DNA from: Chinchilla lanigera
Taxonomy: Eukaryota > Chordata > Mammalia > Rodentia > Chinchillidae
DNA: 64,000 nucleotides
Assembly: GCF_000276665.1 (NCBI RefSeq)
Contig: NW_004955480.1
Span: forward strand, 7,340,565 to 7,404,564
Direction: 5' to 3'
The position numbers were made by a program, and so were the translations under genes. Below, piece after piece: positions 54,033 through 64,000 of this stretch. Positions within the stretch are counted from its first letter, which is position 1. Each line of letters starts with the position of its first letter. The notes below the pieces were generated by a model that did no database searches, was not told the origin of the DNA, and saw nothing but the letters and a program-made list of their open reading frames with translations.

Positions 54033-56239
54033 ACTGCTGCAACTTTTGCGTGGCAGCCAGCTTTGAGTACCTCACAGATTGCCTCTAGCACAGATTTGTA
54101 ACTGAGATCCAAGAGTGGATCTTAAGCAGGGGCTCCTGGGGTCCATCAGTGTCCTCGACATGTGCGCAAGTTGCTAAAAATGTTTATGCGTTTGTATTCT
54201 TTTCTAGGAACATAGTCAATAGGTTTTTTATCACAGCCCTAAAAATATACAGGCCACAAAGGGCAAAATCACTATTCTGGGGAACAGGTAGCTCGCAGTG
54301 TCGGGGTTCAGCCCTGCCAAAAGATTCTAAGGCTAAAGCAATAGCCTGGCTCCTCTCCCTGTAGATTCTTAGGTACCAGAATTCTTGAGCCTGGAAAAAA
54401 TCACGATTCATATGTAAGAAGGTCTTTGAATCACATTTTCTCCTTTTTCTCTAGAACTCACTCTTTGTGTGTCTCAGGACATGATCTTCTCATTACCAAT
54501 ATCCTGACTGATGCCAAGCCTAAGCCTCTGAAACTCATTTTCTTTGCTTGCTTTTTGTGAGAATTACAGGGGGCCTGGTGCAGATAATTACTTAATTCTC
54601 ACTCTAAAAATAGCTACCTCTTTGGAGGCAGGGGTTGGTGGGGACACTGGGAATACTGTAAACATTTTTATGGTGAATTTTACTCTGAGGAAAATAGAAG
54701 TCGATGTGATCGCTCTCAGTAGAGGAACAAGTTGTGCCTAGTTTCCGTAGCAGGGATCAGCTGTGAGCTTCGCTTCGCTACCCATGGGCCACTGTATACA
54801 TCCACAAAAAGCACAGAATCCAAGGAGGCACCATGGGCAACTTAGCTCAAGTTACATCAGCCTGGTGGACCATGGGTCGCTCCTGAAATTACCAAGACAA
54901 ATCACTGTGTCTGCGTGTTTCTTCCTGGCTTTCTCGCCTGCTCTGCTCTCCTGCCTAGCCTGCTAGGGGAATGGAAAATTCCAAACTGAAGAGGTTCTTT
55001 TCATTTTTTCCCCCATGCAGTGTTGAGTTTTACCCCCCAAAAAGGAAGGGAAAAAAACACGGCATTTTTTCCTTCCAGCAAAGAAGAAAAAAATTAAACT
55101 TGTATGACTGTTATAAATATTGTATGTTCAGGGCACCAGTATCTGTGTATCTCCGCATTCTAAGACGAGGCAGGAAGTAACCCTTTTGCTGCTGCTGTGG
55201 GATTTCAGACTGGATCCATCCCAAGGGGGCATCCATCCTATCCCCAACTTTCTGCTTATGGATGCTAGCCAGAATCTTGATAAAAAGACAAAACTGTGTT
55301 TATTTTGAAAGTCTCAGAAAGTAATTGAAGAGAATTTTCTGCTTTCTAACTTTTGTGCATGCATCAGTTTCACTTGAGTGTTACCAAATCCTGAGAGCTA
55401 GCAACATGAGTCAATAGGAATCTATATTTTGATGTCTTCATACTTACATAAGACTTCTTTTCATTTAAGAGTTCATCCTCCAAGTACATGTTTTTACCTC
55501 TTGCGATGAATTGAACTGTGCTATTTTTTCACTATGTCTGTGATACTTCAATGCTGGGGCTCTCAGTGTGCCGCCAGTGCCAGAAACTCAGGACAGTCAA
55601 GTCACTGGGTTATCCAAGAGGAAAGGTCAGGCACTCAATGTCATGTAATCACATGGAGCTGGGTAATTAGCAGGCACAGAAAAGATGTAAATAAAACTCA
55701 GAAGAGAAAGAAGCTCCTTAAAGGATCAGTAATTAAAGCAGAGCAGGGGTTCCTCGCAGGAGGAATGAAAATCTGTGTACATCACACTCCTGAATTTCTC
55801 CTTTTCTTGATTATCATCACCAGAAGAAAATGGATTAACTCCTCCTTTTCATTTTAGAGGGAGAAAATGGTAAAATCAGAGGTCAGAAGATGCTGCAGTG
55901 CCTCTATTCCCTAAAGAAATAGAGACAAAAGCTGGCAAAGCTGATTGGCCAAGTTGAGATTGATCTCAGACAGGCTGACCGGAGTTCTCATTCTTGAAAT
56001 TATATCTTGTCTTGTTCCTCCGTGCAGGAAACAGTGGTTTGTGTCTGTTCTCCTGTGCCTGATTCCCTCTCCACTGTATTCCGGCTTCTGGTTCTATGGT
56101 CCTTCAGTCGCTGCTGATTTCCAACCCCTGCCTAATGGACAGCATCACAAAGAGGCTCTGATAGTACAGAGCACCCATTTCCCTTCAGAGGAGAGACATG
56201 TACAGTTTCTGTGAATATTCACCTTTACAAAGCTGCTCA
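54033..56239. other. Unassigned sequence
   Basis: About 2.2 kb without a recognised repeat. A 107-codon plus-strand frame (55534-55857) and an 89-codon one (55945-56214) are the longest. Neither has a domain or signal peptide. Confidence 0.5.
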
Positions 56240-56330
56240 GCTTATGTTTATTTTTGTAGCTTCCGAGCATAGTTCCAAACACATGGCTGCATTAACTCTT
56301 TGTTGAATGAATAAATGAATGGATAAGTAA
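56240..56330 (+). mobile_element. L2 LINE 3' end
   Basis: 'gcatagttccaaacacatgg' leads to 'tctttgttgaatgaataaat' and 'gaatggataa', the L2 terminus with its TGAA-type repeats. Confidence 0.6.
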
Positions 56331-56349
56331 CACTCTCTCCTGAAAAAGC

Positions 56350-56570
56350 TACTACGCTCCGGCTGAAATAGTAAAAACTGGAGAGATTTAAAAGCAAGCC
56401 TGTCTGGATTAGTCACAGCTCTGATACCCAGAAGCTGATGGACCATGGTTGACTTAATAACTTCTATCTTGTAATCTTTTATCTCTGAGATTTGGACAAT
56501 GAAGCAAACCTAACAGTTATGAAATAAGACCTAGAATTCATTACTAACAATAAATTGGTGTGTAGTAGAT
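56350..56570 (+). mobile_element. Possible MIR SINE
   Basis: 'gtctggattagtcacagctc', 'ccatggttgacttaataact' and 'tctatcttgtaatcttttat' resemble a diverged MIR core. Weak. Confidence 0.4.
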
Positions 56571-57010
56571 AACTAACTGGTGCTGGTGGGGCATTTACTT
56601 TTAAGAGGTCAAAAAGGAATTTTGAGATAGTTTTCTTGCAAGCTAAGGAGAAACTATCCACCTGACTCAAGTTTACATTTGCTGGACAGTTAAAGAGTGA
56701 TTTACACTATAATTGTATTTAGAATATTTCTAGAATCTGGTCAATGACAGAAGTTATTTTAAGACCGAGGAAGTTTATCCCAGTGTGATTTAAGTTACTG
56801 AAGCATAATTTTGTCTGGCTTTCCCTGGTAAGTGTCTCTCTCAAGTTGAAGGTTCTAATCAAGCTTAACTAACAGGATTTACATTTTTGTTTATCTTGTT
56901 TTCCCTGAGCTAGACAGTTGTTCCTTGGTTTAGAAGGATGGACCTCAGCTTCCAAGCCTACCAAAGAAGTTGTAAAAATCCACAAACTTTTTAAGCACTA
57001 CATGGTGATT
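56571..57010. other. Unassigned sequence
   Basis: AT-rich, nothing recognised. Confidence 0.5.
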
Positions 57011-57196
57011 CATTGGGAAAACTTTTTTGTATGTGTGTGTGTTTTTCTGACAAGGTCTCGCTATGCAATTCATGCTGGCCTTCAGCTCACTTTGTAGCCC
57101 AGACTGGTCTCTAACTCAAAACGATCCTCCTGCCTCAGCCTCCCAAGTGCTAGGATTATAATCATGTACCACCATGTCCGGCCATTTGGAAATCTT
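57011..57196 (-). mobile_element. Full-length B1-like SINE with TSD
   Basis: The body is about 57025-57182: a short (TG)n in the tail, 'ctgacaaggtctcgctatgc', 'aattcatgctggccttcagc', 'tcactttgtagcccagactg', 'cctgcctcagcctcccaagt', 'gctaggattataatcatgta', 'ccaccatgtccggcc'. The flanks CATTGGGAAAACTT (57011-57024) and CATTTGGAAATCTT (57183-57196) match 12 of 14. Its body contains 'gctatgcaattcatgctgg', shared with the B1 at 37.3 kb and unlike murine B1, so it is a lineage-specific subfamily marker. Confidence 0.92.
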
Positions 57197-57411
57197 GATC
57201 ATAACTAGTGTGGCATTGTATAGACTACATATCCTGGTAGTAAACTCTGTTGGGAGCTTCACGGTGAGGATGGTGTATTCTTTACTAAAGAATTACATGG
57301 CCAGTGGAAATTAACCCATCCACCTTCCTTCATTTGACTGATTAACTGAAGTTAAGTGCACAAATCAGCCTCACTAGATAGGGGCTCTTCCCGCAGCCTT
57401 ATATTTTTCCT
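57197..57411. other. Unassigned sequence
   Basis: Nothing recognised. Confidence 0.5.
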
Positions 57412-57490
57412 CTTGCAGTTGTTGGGGATGAAATCCAGGCCCTTGTGCTTGTAAGGTAGGTGATCTACCTCTGAGCTATAGTCCCAGCCC
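57412..57490 (-). mobile_element. ID SINE, old
   Basis: 'ttgttggggatgaaatccag', 'gcccttgtgcttgtaaggta', 'ctctgagctatagtcccagc'. Reversed ID with many substitutions. Confidence 0.75.
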
Positions 57491-57754
57491 AAGAAGACTC
57501 CTCATGAAATTGCTTTCCACTGGAAATTTCTTGTTCAACATAGTGGTACAGAAAGCAGAGCTCTCCATATAGATTTCTACACATAAGTTTCAAAGTCTTA
57601 ACTCTTCTTAAAAGTTTCTAACCTGACATAGTCAATTCCAGTACATTATACTGTAGCATACAGTGAGCCACGTAGGAAAACAAACAGATTTACTTGTAAT
57701 CCAGATGAGACTGTGTTATAATCAGAAGCTGCTCGTTTACTGTGCTCAGGGGTT
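57491..57754. other. Unassigned sequence
   Basis: Nothing recognised. Confidence 0.5.
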
Positions 57755-57910
57755 GAGCTTCCATTTTATGTAATCTTCATACTGGTCCTAAGTGGATGAG
57801 ATTATTTTTCTCTGTATCACAGATGAGAAAACTGAGGTAGATTCAACAAATTAGCAAGAATTAGACATCTTGTAAGTGAGAGAGCCACAACTTTCTCAGA
57901 CTTTTGTCTC
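57755..57910 (-). mobile_element. MIR SINE
   Basis: 'tatgtaatcttcatactggt', 'ctctgtatcacagatgagaa', 'aactgaggtagattcaacaa' and 'cttgtaagtgagagagccac' form the reversed MIR core (cattttacagatgagaaaactgaggc ... agtaagtggcagagcc). Confidence 0.85.
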
Positions 57911-59263
57911 TCACACTTTACATCTCTTATGAGCTGAAGATACTGAAAAGAATGTTCAAAGAGCTTATCTTTGCAGAGCACGTGTACATTGGTGAATATA
58001 ATGTATAGCCAAATGTGGCATTGTGGGATTGCTTATGTAAAGGGATTTAGGAATCTGACAGGAGAGTTCATGGAGGAAGCAATGGGCCAGACCTTAAGAA
58101 GTCCCTTAGAATACCCCAGCTTTATTTTGCCCACCAGGTAAAAGTTCAGCTAAGTGTAAACACTGGCAGAAACTTGGAGAGCAGAAGGAGAGCACAAGGT
58201 AGCATTTCCCCTGCTCATTGCCTTGGGTGTTGTTTCTACCTTCAGCTGCATCTCCTCTGTGACTCAGCTCACGTGAGACAGCCTTGCCTCCATCTCTAAG
58301 CCAATAGTGGGTCACTGCTTTCACCAGATGGTGTGGGGTTCTGTCTTTTCTTCTGCAGCATCAGGGTTTGTGCAACTTCCTGCTATCAGAATGCTCACTG
58401 TCCCTCTGTGCGATCTCAACTCCTCTATCTTCTGAGTAACCACTCCCCCATACTGCGTTCTCTCTGCTGGAAATATCTAGAGTGGTTTTTGATTATTAGA
58501 CTAGACTCTGCCTCATGAAGAATGTAAAAGAGATGTATTATTCTATAGTTTAAAAAATACTGAAAAGAACAGATAAAGACCTGAACATATGTGTAAGAAT
58601 CTGAGAGGGATCTCTAAGGATTAGAGTAGAGAACAGAGACCCTGAATTTAGGGTACAAGATTCTATTTGTTTGTGACATTGAACTTGCTTTTGTGTGGAG
58701 AACATTATGCAGTGTGGGCACCTGATTGAAATTCAACCCATTCTGTTTCAAACAGCTGAATGAAAAAGCCTTAAATTAGATGTCCTGGACAAGCTGTCCA
58801 AAACTTTGAAAAGTGAGGTTTCATTATAATTTTTTAATTGTCATACCCCATATGATAATCTAATGCTGTAACAGTATTTGTAGAACAAAATGCAACTCCA
58901 TTTTTTTAAGAAAGTGAAGGACACATTTCACACCTTTCTGGTATAACACCGGGGGTGGCAGCTCCCATGGCTTCTGTCACTCTGCTGTGTAAGAAACTTT
59001 GAGCATTTGTGTGACCCTGGCACACAGGTAGAGGCTCTGCAATTGCATGGTGGCCTCCCCACCTACCTGCAGGTGATGGAAAAGCATGCTCCACCTGCAC
59101 AGAAAGAACAATAACTGTCTTAAGGACCTCAAGAAGGAGTTTCTCCTTTCTATGTAGCTTCCTAAGGATATGCTAAGCTGCTTTCCTTATTTTATTCTTC
59201 TTTTTATGTCTACCACTTCCTCTCCAAAGGACCCACAACACATGTAAGCAAATAGGTGCATAT
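57911..59263. other. Unassigned sequence
   Basis: A weak antisense L2-like phrase at 58050-58110 ('gttcatggaggaagcaatgg'). No gene. Frames of 61-72 codons only. Confidence 0.45.
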
Positions 59264-59302
59264 GCACACACACACACACACACATACACACACACACACA
59301 CA
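59264..59302 (+). repeat. (CA)n microsatellite
   Basis: About 19 CA units with one T interruption (ACATACAC). Confidence 0.97.
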
Positions 59303-59409
59303 GACCAGCTTTGCTCAGATTCTTACCCATGGAGTCAAGAGTGAACAGCCTGTGTAGCCTGGAATAGGACCTGCTATGGGCCACAAAATGACCCAATCTA
59401 TCAGCCTAA

Positions 59410-59825
59410 GGTAGTATATTAGTCAGCTTTCCTACTGCTGAAACACAGCATCTGATATATACAACTTACAAAGGAGAGGTTTAATTTGGTTCACAGTTGC
59501 AGGGGTGTCAGTTCATGGTCACAGGCTCCAAGGCAAAAACATCATGGTGGAAGGACGTGATGGAGCAAAGGTGCTTAGTTTGTGGAAGACAGGATGGAAT
59601 AAAGATGTTTACAACATGGGGGACAGAAGCAGAACATGGAACAGCACCAGCGAGGAAGGGATGAGAGACCAGCTGTAGATGTCAAGGTCATACCTCCATG
59701 ATCCAGTCAGAAAAACCCAGAAGTGTGCTCCACGAATCCCATGGGCAAATCTCAAGACAATCAAGTTGACAAAATTAAGCTTAATCATCTTAGGTGGGAG
59801 GACCCCTGCTTGCCTTCCTTTATAA
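59410..59825 (-). mobile_element. MaLR-type LTR, antisense, ending in a CA tract
   Basis: 'agtatattagtcagctttcc' at the terminus, then 'caacttacaaaggagaggtt', 'taatttggttcacagttgca', 'gtgtcagttcatggtcacag', 'aaacatcatggtggaaggac', 'caatcaagttgacaaaatta'. This is the rodent/mammal MaLR-like antisense order (tgtattagtcagctttcc ... aggtttattttggctca ... catcatggcgg). The subfamily is not resolved. Confidence 0.65.

Positions 59826-59862
<37 letters not shown>
59826..59862 (+). repeat. (CA)n microsatellite
   Basis: About 18 uninterrupted CA units at the inner edge of the LTR. Confidence 0.97.
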
Positions 59863-59863
<1 letters not shown>

Positions 59864-60344
59864 CTGTCTTGTTAGCTGTTCTGCTCCTGCTCACCCACAG
59901 CGTCTATTCAAATCTGAAGGCTGTTCTTTCAACTTAGAACTTTATTGACCCAGAAAGGATTAGTAGGTGGAGGCAGATTTTGTACTTAGTTTTGAGTTTG
60001 TGTGTGTGTCTATATATTTATAGTAACTAGAAAAACTACACTAACAGTCTACAAAAGTGATCACAATAAAAGTCTACAAAAGCAGGTTGTGCATTTACTC
60101 CCAACCTTCCTTACAAATAAATTCTTGTAGCACCTCTTCCCAACTTGACCTCTCTGGCACGTGGTTCTTCTGTCTTCTAGACTTCCATCCTCATCCTACC
60201 CTAGCTCACACCCCACAGTGAATCCTGCTCACTAATTTGCACATATCATATGCTAAGTGTCCAGGCTGATATCTGAATTGCATATAGTTATCAGATCTCA
60301 GCATTGCCATTGTTTTATGAATAGGGAGATTAAAAATTAAGATT
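59863..60344. other. Unassigned sequence
   Basis: Short TG run at 60000-60009 and a 12-bp repeat 'agtctacaaaag' (60046 and 60071). Otherwise nothing. Confidence 0.5.
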
Positions 60345-60500
60345 TCAGTGTGATGGAAAGCAGGACTTGAATCCTAGTGCTGCTACCAACTGTAGACCTG
60401 ACCTTGGAGGAGTTATCTTCTTAAGTGCTCTACCTCTGGAGCTTAGGCAGGTTAAATGAAATCATGTTGGTAAAATACCTAGCAAAATGCACATGATGGA
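60345..60500 (+). mobile_element. MIR SINE
   Basis: 'gatggaaagcaggacttgaa', 'tcctagtgctgctaccaact', 'agacctgaccttggaggagt' and 'ggcaggttaaatgaaatcat' follow the MIR order closely. Confidence 0.85.
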
Positions 60501-60844
60501 GCCAAGGTCAACCTGGAACAAGAACTGCTCTTCAGGCACTGTGATATCAGGAAGCAGATGTCCACATTGTCCAGTTGGGTAATTTCTCCTTTTGCTCCCT
60601 CCTCCTGCGAATATTACATCTGACCTCTCAGAGCTGCAAGACTAAGGCAGCTGCCTCTGTGGGCATGGGCAGCTACTTAAGCATCTTCCTGAATTTGGTG
60701 GGAGGCAAGGTTCTTAAGGCTGTATGCACATTATTCCAACAGTGTTGATTTCATGGGGATTTTCTTTGTCTCCTTACCAAGTTCCTGCTTCCACCTACTG
60801 TTGAACTGCTCTATCCCTGCTGTGTGGAGGCCTCTTATATATTC
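60501..60844. other. Unassigned sequence
   Basis: Nothing recognised. Confidence 0.5.
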
Positions 60845-61060
60845 AGAGTGGTTGCAAAAGCAATAAGGGCTTCAGGGCCCCACAGATTTGAATTCAAATC
60901 CCCTTTCATGCACTTTTATACCTTGTAACTGGGAATAATTCACTTAAGCTTTTATGTCTCATTTCCTTTATCTGACTTAAAGTGGTTTCAAAGCTAAAGT
61001 TTAATATAAAGAAGTTCTAGCCTGATGCCTGACTCTTACCAGGTGCTAAACAAGTGTGAG
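60845..61060 (+). mobile_element. MIR SINE
   Basis: 'gatttgaattcaaatcccct', 'tgtaactgggaataattcac', 'ttaagcttttatgtctcatt' and 'tcctttatctgacttaaag', then 'gcctgatgcctgactcttac', 'caggtgctaaacaagtgtg'. Confidence 0.8.
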
Positions 61061-61476
61061 GCTTTTTCCCATTACAATATAGGCTACGCATGTTGAATCG
61101 GAGAAAAACTCCTTCTCAGCCACTTATCCCCACATTTTGGTTTATGATAAAAAGGGTAATTCCATTTCTAAAACATGCTAACCTATGCATTCTGAAAACA
61201 TGCGAGCCAGTTCCTAGAATCACATATTCTGACACGTTAATATTTTTCCTGGACTCTGTTTTGATACAGTCCTAATGTGGTTCCTTACACAGAGGAAACA
61301 AAGAGAGGAAAATTTCCCTGAATGGATGAGTGCACACTAGTTGACATGGTGCATATATTCTCTGAGTGGGGTTTAATACTGTTCATTTTCTAAAGCAATC
61401 CAAATTTAGTTTATGAATCTTTAAATCACTCTTCCTTACTTTTTCTGTTTTCATCATTAAAAACATGATTCTTGTC
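61061..61476. other. Unassigned sequence
   Basis: AT-rich, nothing recognised. Confidence 0.5.
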
Positions 61477-61842
61477 CTAGTTAGGGATGCTGTAACAAAT
61501 TGTCATAATCTGAATGGTTTCAACAACAGGCATCATTTCTTACCATTCTGAAGGCTGGGAAGTCCAAGATCAAGGTTCCAGGAAATCTGGTATCTAGTGA
61601 GAGCTTGCTTCTTGGATCATAGAAATCTTCATGCTGTACCCTCCCATGGCAGAGAGCAGAGAAAGGGCAAGGTTATTGAATCTCTTCTTATCAGGACACT
61701 AATCCCATTCATGAGAGCTCTACCCTCCCGACTAATCACCTCCTAAAGGTCTCACCTCTTAATACCATCACTTTGGGGATTAGGATTTCAAAATATGAAC
61801 TGGAAGAGGTGGCACAGAAACATGTCAATCTATAACAGTTCT
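61477..61842 (-). mobile_element. ERVL-MaLR LTR (MST/MLT type), antisense, near complete
   Basis: 'gtcctagttagggatgctgt', 'aacaaattgtcataatctga', 'ccattctgaaggctgggaag', 'tccaagatcaaggttccagg', 'atcaggacactaatcccatt', 'catgagagctctaccctccc', 'ctaatcacctcctaaaggtc', 'tcacctcttaataccatcac', 'tttggggattaggatttcaa', 'catgtcaatctataacagt'. The best preserved of the MaLR copies here. Confidence 0.92.
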
Positions 61843-62999
61843 TAACAAGAAACACATGACACTGCATGAGTGAATTCCAGTTAATTTTTTTAAGTTTACA
61901 GAGGAAAGTCATTTATACCAAATGTGTATAAAATTAAAAATCCCTTTCTCTCATATCATATTTCCCTGCTTAAAAGGAAATTATCTTAAAGATTTTTTTC
62001 TGAAAGTATTTTGGATGAGGATGGAGGTGAGAGGGGAAACAGAAACAAGGGGCAATAAATATGGTGTCAAATAAAATGGAAACTAGACTTTAAAAGAAGA
62101 AAGCTGACTGATGAGAACAAAAATGATATTTTGCAGTGAGGCCAGGGCATGCATTACAAACAAAAACTCAGGGCAATAATGCTTTTTATTCTTTGACCAA
62201 TATAGTGCTGACCAATTGAATTTGATTAATCCTTCATTGGTTTATCCATCCATTCAAAACCAGGTAGATTTCAGTGTAAATGTCACAGGCTATATTTCAG
62301 GGTCAAAATTTCAAATTTTTTGCCTCCGCTGTCAACATTTTCCGCAGAAGATTCTTGGTGTTTTCTTGAGATTGATGTATAAGTGTGAGACAGTAACCTG
62401 GGGAGTCACACAGTCTTCCCCTCTTGGTTTGTCCTTGGGTTAAGCCTTGGGGCCTTAGCCTGGGCATCATTAAGAATGAGAATATGAGTGCCAATTGTGA
62501 AGCTTGACTATTTAAGTTCAGTGAGAAGAAATGTGCTAAAATGCCAGCATGGCAGCTGACACAATGAAAATAATATACCTTTTTTCAAATTGTGCATACT
62601 TCAGCTGTTTCCAGGGTGTAGGTCTGTGATAAAGGAATAACTTGACAGACGAGAGAAGCTGGGCTATTTTCTGTGAGGATCTAGTGACTCATGGACTCCC
62701 CATTAAGGGCCACACCCTACTAGAAGCCTTCTGCTCTTTGAAAATGAATTCTTGATATTGTAATTAGCTTTGCCCTGCCATGTTTATATATTTTGATTTA
62801 CCTGATTTGATGATGACTTACTAAAGAATGCTTCTAGATTTTCTCAGGGCATATGAACACTTTGATTGTGATGTTAGAAGATTCCTTTAAATTGAACATA
62901 GAGTCACATTTGGACTCCATTCATACGAGGACGTTAAATCTACTTCCTTTCCTGCTACTTCATTTCACATACATAGGTTTGTTTAACCCTTTCAGGTAA
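61843..62999. other. Unassigned AT-rich sequence
   Basis: No recognised repeat or gene. Two opposing frames at 62216-62494 without domains. Confidence 0.5.
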
Positions 63000-63085
63000 G
63001 GAATATTAGGTTCATTCAACAGAAGAGGAAACTGAGCCTTAGTAGTTTAAGTACCTCTTCTATAGATATACACTTAGCAAGCTAT
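63000..63085 (-). mobile_element. MIR SINE fragment
   Basis: 'aacagaagaggaaactgagc' and 'cttagtagtttaagtacctc' = reversed MIR core (cagatgaggaaactgaggc). Confidence 0.65.
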
Positions 63086-63214
63086 AGGACTCTCTGAAAG
63101 GTTAAAGTTTTTTTTGTAGCCCAGTATAAAAAGAACTTGAGACAAATAAAGGATATATAAGGTAGTTTAGATTAAACGCTCTGATTTTAGGGGAATAAAA
63201 ACAAAAGCCTACTG

Positions 63215-63305
63215 AAGTTAAATGAGGTGAAGAACAATCATATCTTCCACACTGACAGAGCCAGAATTAGACCCTGGTCTCCTGGGCCTCAGTCTTTGCT
63301 CATTT
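63215..63305 (-). mobile_element. MIR SINE fragment
   Basis: 'agttaaatgaggtgaagaac', 'actgacagagccagaattag' and 'accctggtctcctgggcctc' (compare agtggcagagccgggattagaacccaggtctcctgac). It may be the other half of the MIR at 63000-63085, interrupted by about 130 bp. Confidence 0.7.
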
Positions 63306-63504
63306 GCAGCTGGTAAATATCCCTTCTTTTCCTCAGCTGTTTCTAACAGGAATGCATTTTTCCCAACAAACCTAGATGGTTTATCTCTAAACTGAAAGAG
63401 GAAACCTGAGACACTCTCTCAGCTCTACACAAGAACGTTTTCTACCTTGGCTTTTCTGCCATCAGTCTTTAGTTTGACAATAAGTGGGTGAGTCAAATCC
63501 AGTA
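63306..63504. other. Unassigned sequence
   Basis: Nothing recognised. Confidence 0.5.
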
Positions 63505-63660
63505 TTTTTGTAAATAAAGTTTTATTGGAACACAGCCATGCTATTTCATTTATATATCCCAGATATAGATAGAATGCTTTTCTCTCTGATACAAAGGCAA
63601 AGTATAGTAAAATATTTACAGCTTGACCATTTGCAAAAGAGATTCTTCAATGTTAGCTTT
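63505..63660 (-). mobile_element. MER20-like hAT-Charlie MITE, 3'-eroded
   Basis: 'tatttttgtaaataaagttt' and 'tattggaacacagccatgct' are a strikingly well kept MER20-type stretch, followed by 'atttcatttatatatcccag' and, further on, 'tagtaaaatatttacagctt'. A second copy of the family seen at 52.1 kb, same orientation. Orientation naming is uncertain. Confidence 0.7.
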
Positions 63661-64000
63661 AGATGATGCTAGCTATTGCCCTAGAGTTCTAAATTTATGT
63701 ACTTAATAAATTTTCCCTCTCATAGGTGGTAATGTAAGGTGGCAACATTACCAAATCCAAAATCCAAATGTGTAAATATGTCTTCTGGGCTAAGATTTGA
63801 ATATACTAAAATCTTTGCATCTGGGATCAAATTAAACATAGGATTCAGCTATCCAGATAACAATATGCTACTTTTAAGAGTGGTTTTTTTTTCTTTCTCC
63901 ACAAAACAAGAAATATAACTCTGTCAGCAACTGAATAAGCCAAAATATGATGAATGGGCAATCAAGAAATATATACATGTTTCCATAAATATTTTGTGGA
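63661..64000. other. Unassigned AT-rich sequence
   Basis: No recognised element to the end of the window. Confidence 0.5.

Noticed and set aside
1..64000. A novel multi-gene system (operon, defence island, phage or biosynthetic cluster)
   Set aside because: No coding density, operon spacing or long frames. The sequence is mammalian non-coding DNA dominated by dispersed repeats.

Overview
The window is nuclear DNA from a placental mammal, most likely a non-murine rodent. It is AT-rich and CpG-poor, and every kilobase carries decayed interspersed repeats (MIR, L2, L1, MaLR LTRs, hAT-Charlie) mixed with rodent-type SINEs. These are tRNA-derived ID elements with the internal phrase TTTAGCTCAGTGG, 7SL-derived B1 elements, and B1+ID composites (B1-dID type). 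The ID consensus (GCTGGGGATTTAGCTC ... ATGAGTTCGA ... CCTGGTACTGG) does not look murine or like the common squirrel form. A beaver-like (Castoridae) origin is my guess, not a demonstrated result.

I see no protein-coding gene, no convincing exon, no tRNA or rRNA gene, and no CRISPR array. The open frames are short, lie on both strands, and many sit inside repeats (CA tracts, L2, LTRs, a pentamer satellite). The window is best read as intergenic or deep intronic DNA. Multi-kilobase unassigned stretches are listed so that the map is complete.

Layout. 1-9 kb: ancient MIR and L2 with three SINEs. 9-16 kb: mostly unassigned, with L2 and LTR fragments. 16-20 kb: ID SINE, MaLR LTR, a 200-bp (CATTC/CACTC)n island, MIR, and a repeat-free block at 18.9-19.6 kb. 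20-32 kb: TATC microsatellite, MIR, L2, L1 3' end, ID SINEs and a CA tract. 32.3 kb: an 80-bp hAT MITE whose ends look like the SPIN ('Space Invader') family. 34.6-38.6 kb: L2, MIR, an MLT1 LTR, a long antisense L1 with a nested B1, and an L2 split by an ID SINE with a perfect 15-bp target-site duplication. 39.5-45 kb: young ID SINE, MaLR LTRs (one split by a B1-ID composite), two mariner transposase remnants head to head, and a repeat-free TAAT-rich block. 49-53.6 kb: L1, L2, a MER20-like element, a CpG-enriched repeat-free block (23 CpG in 540 bp) and a B1-ID composite. 56-64 kb: L2, MIR, B1, ID, two MaLR-type LTRs and a second MER20-like copy.

Nothing here forms a multi-gene system. The items most worth checking are the SPIN-like MITE, the inverted mariner pair, the pentamer satellite island, and the CpG-enriched and repeat-free blocks, which may be conserved regulatory DNA. 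Family names come from remembered consensus features, not from a search. Repeat boundaries are approximate (about 10-30 bp) unless a target-site duplication fixes them.
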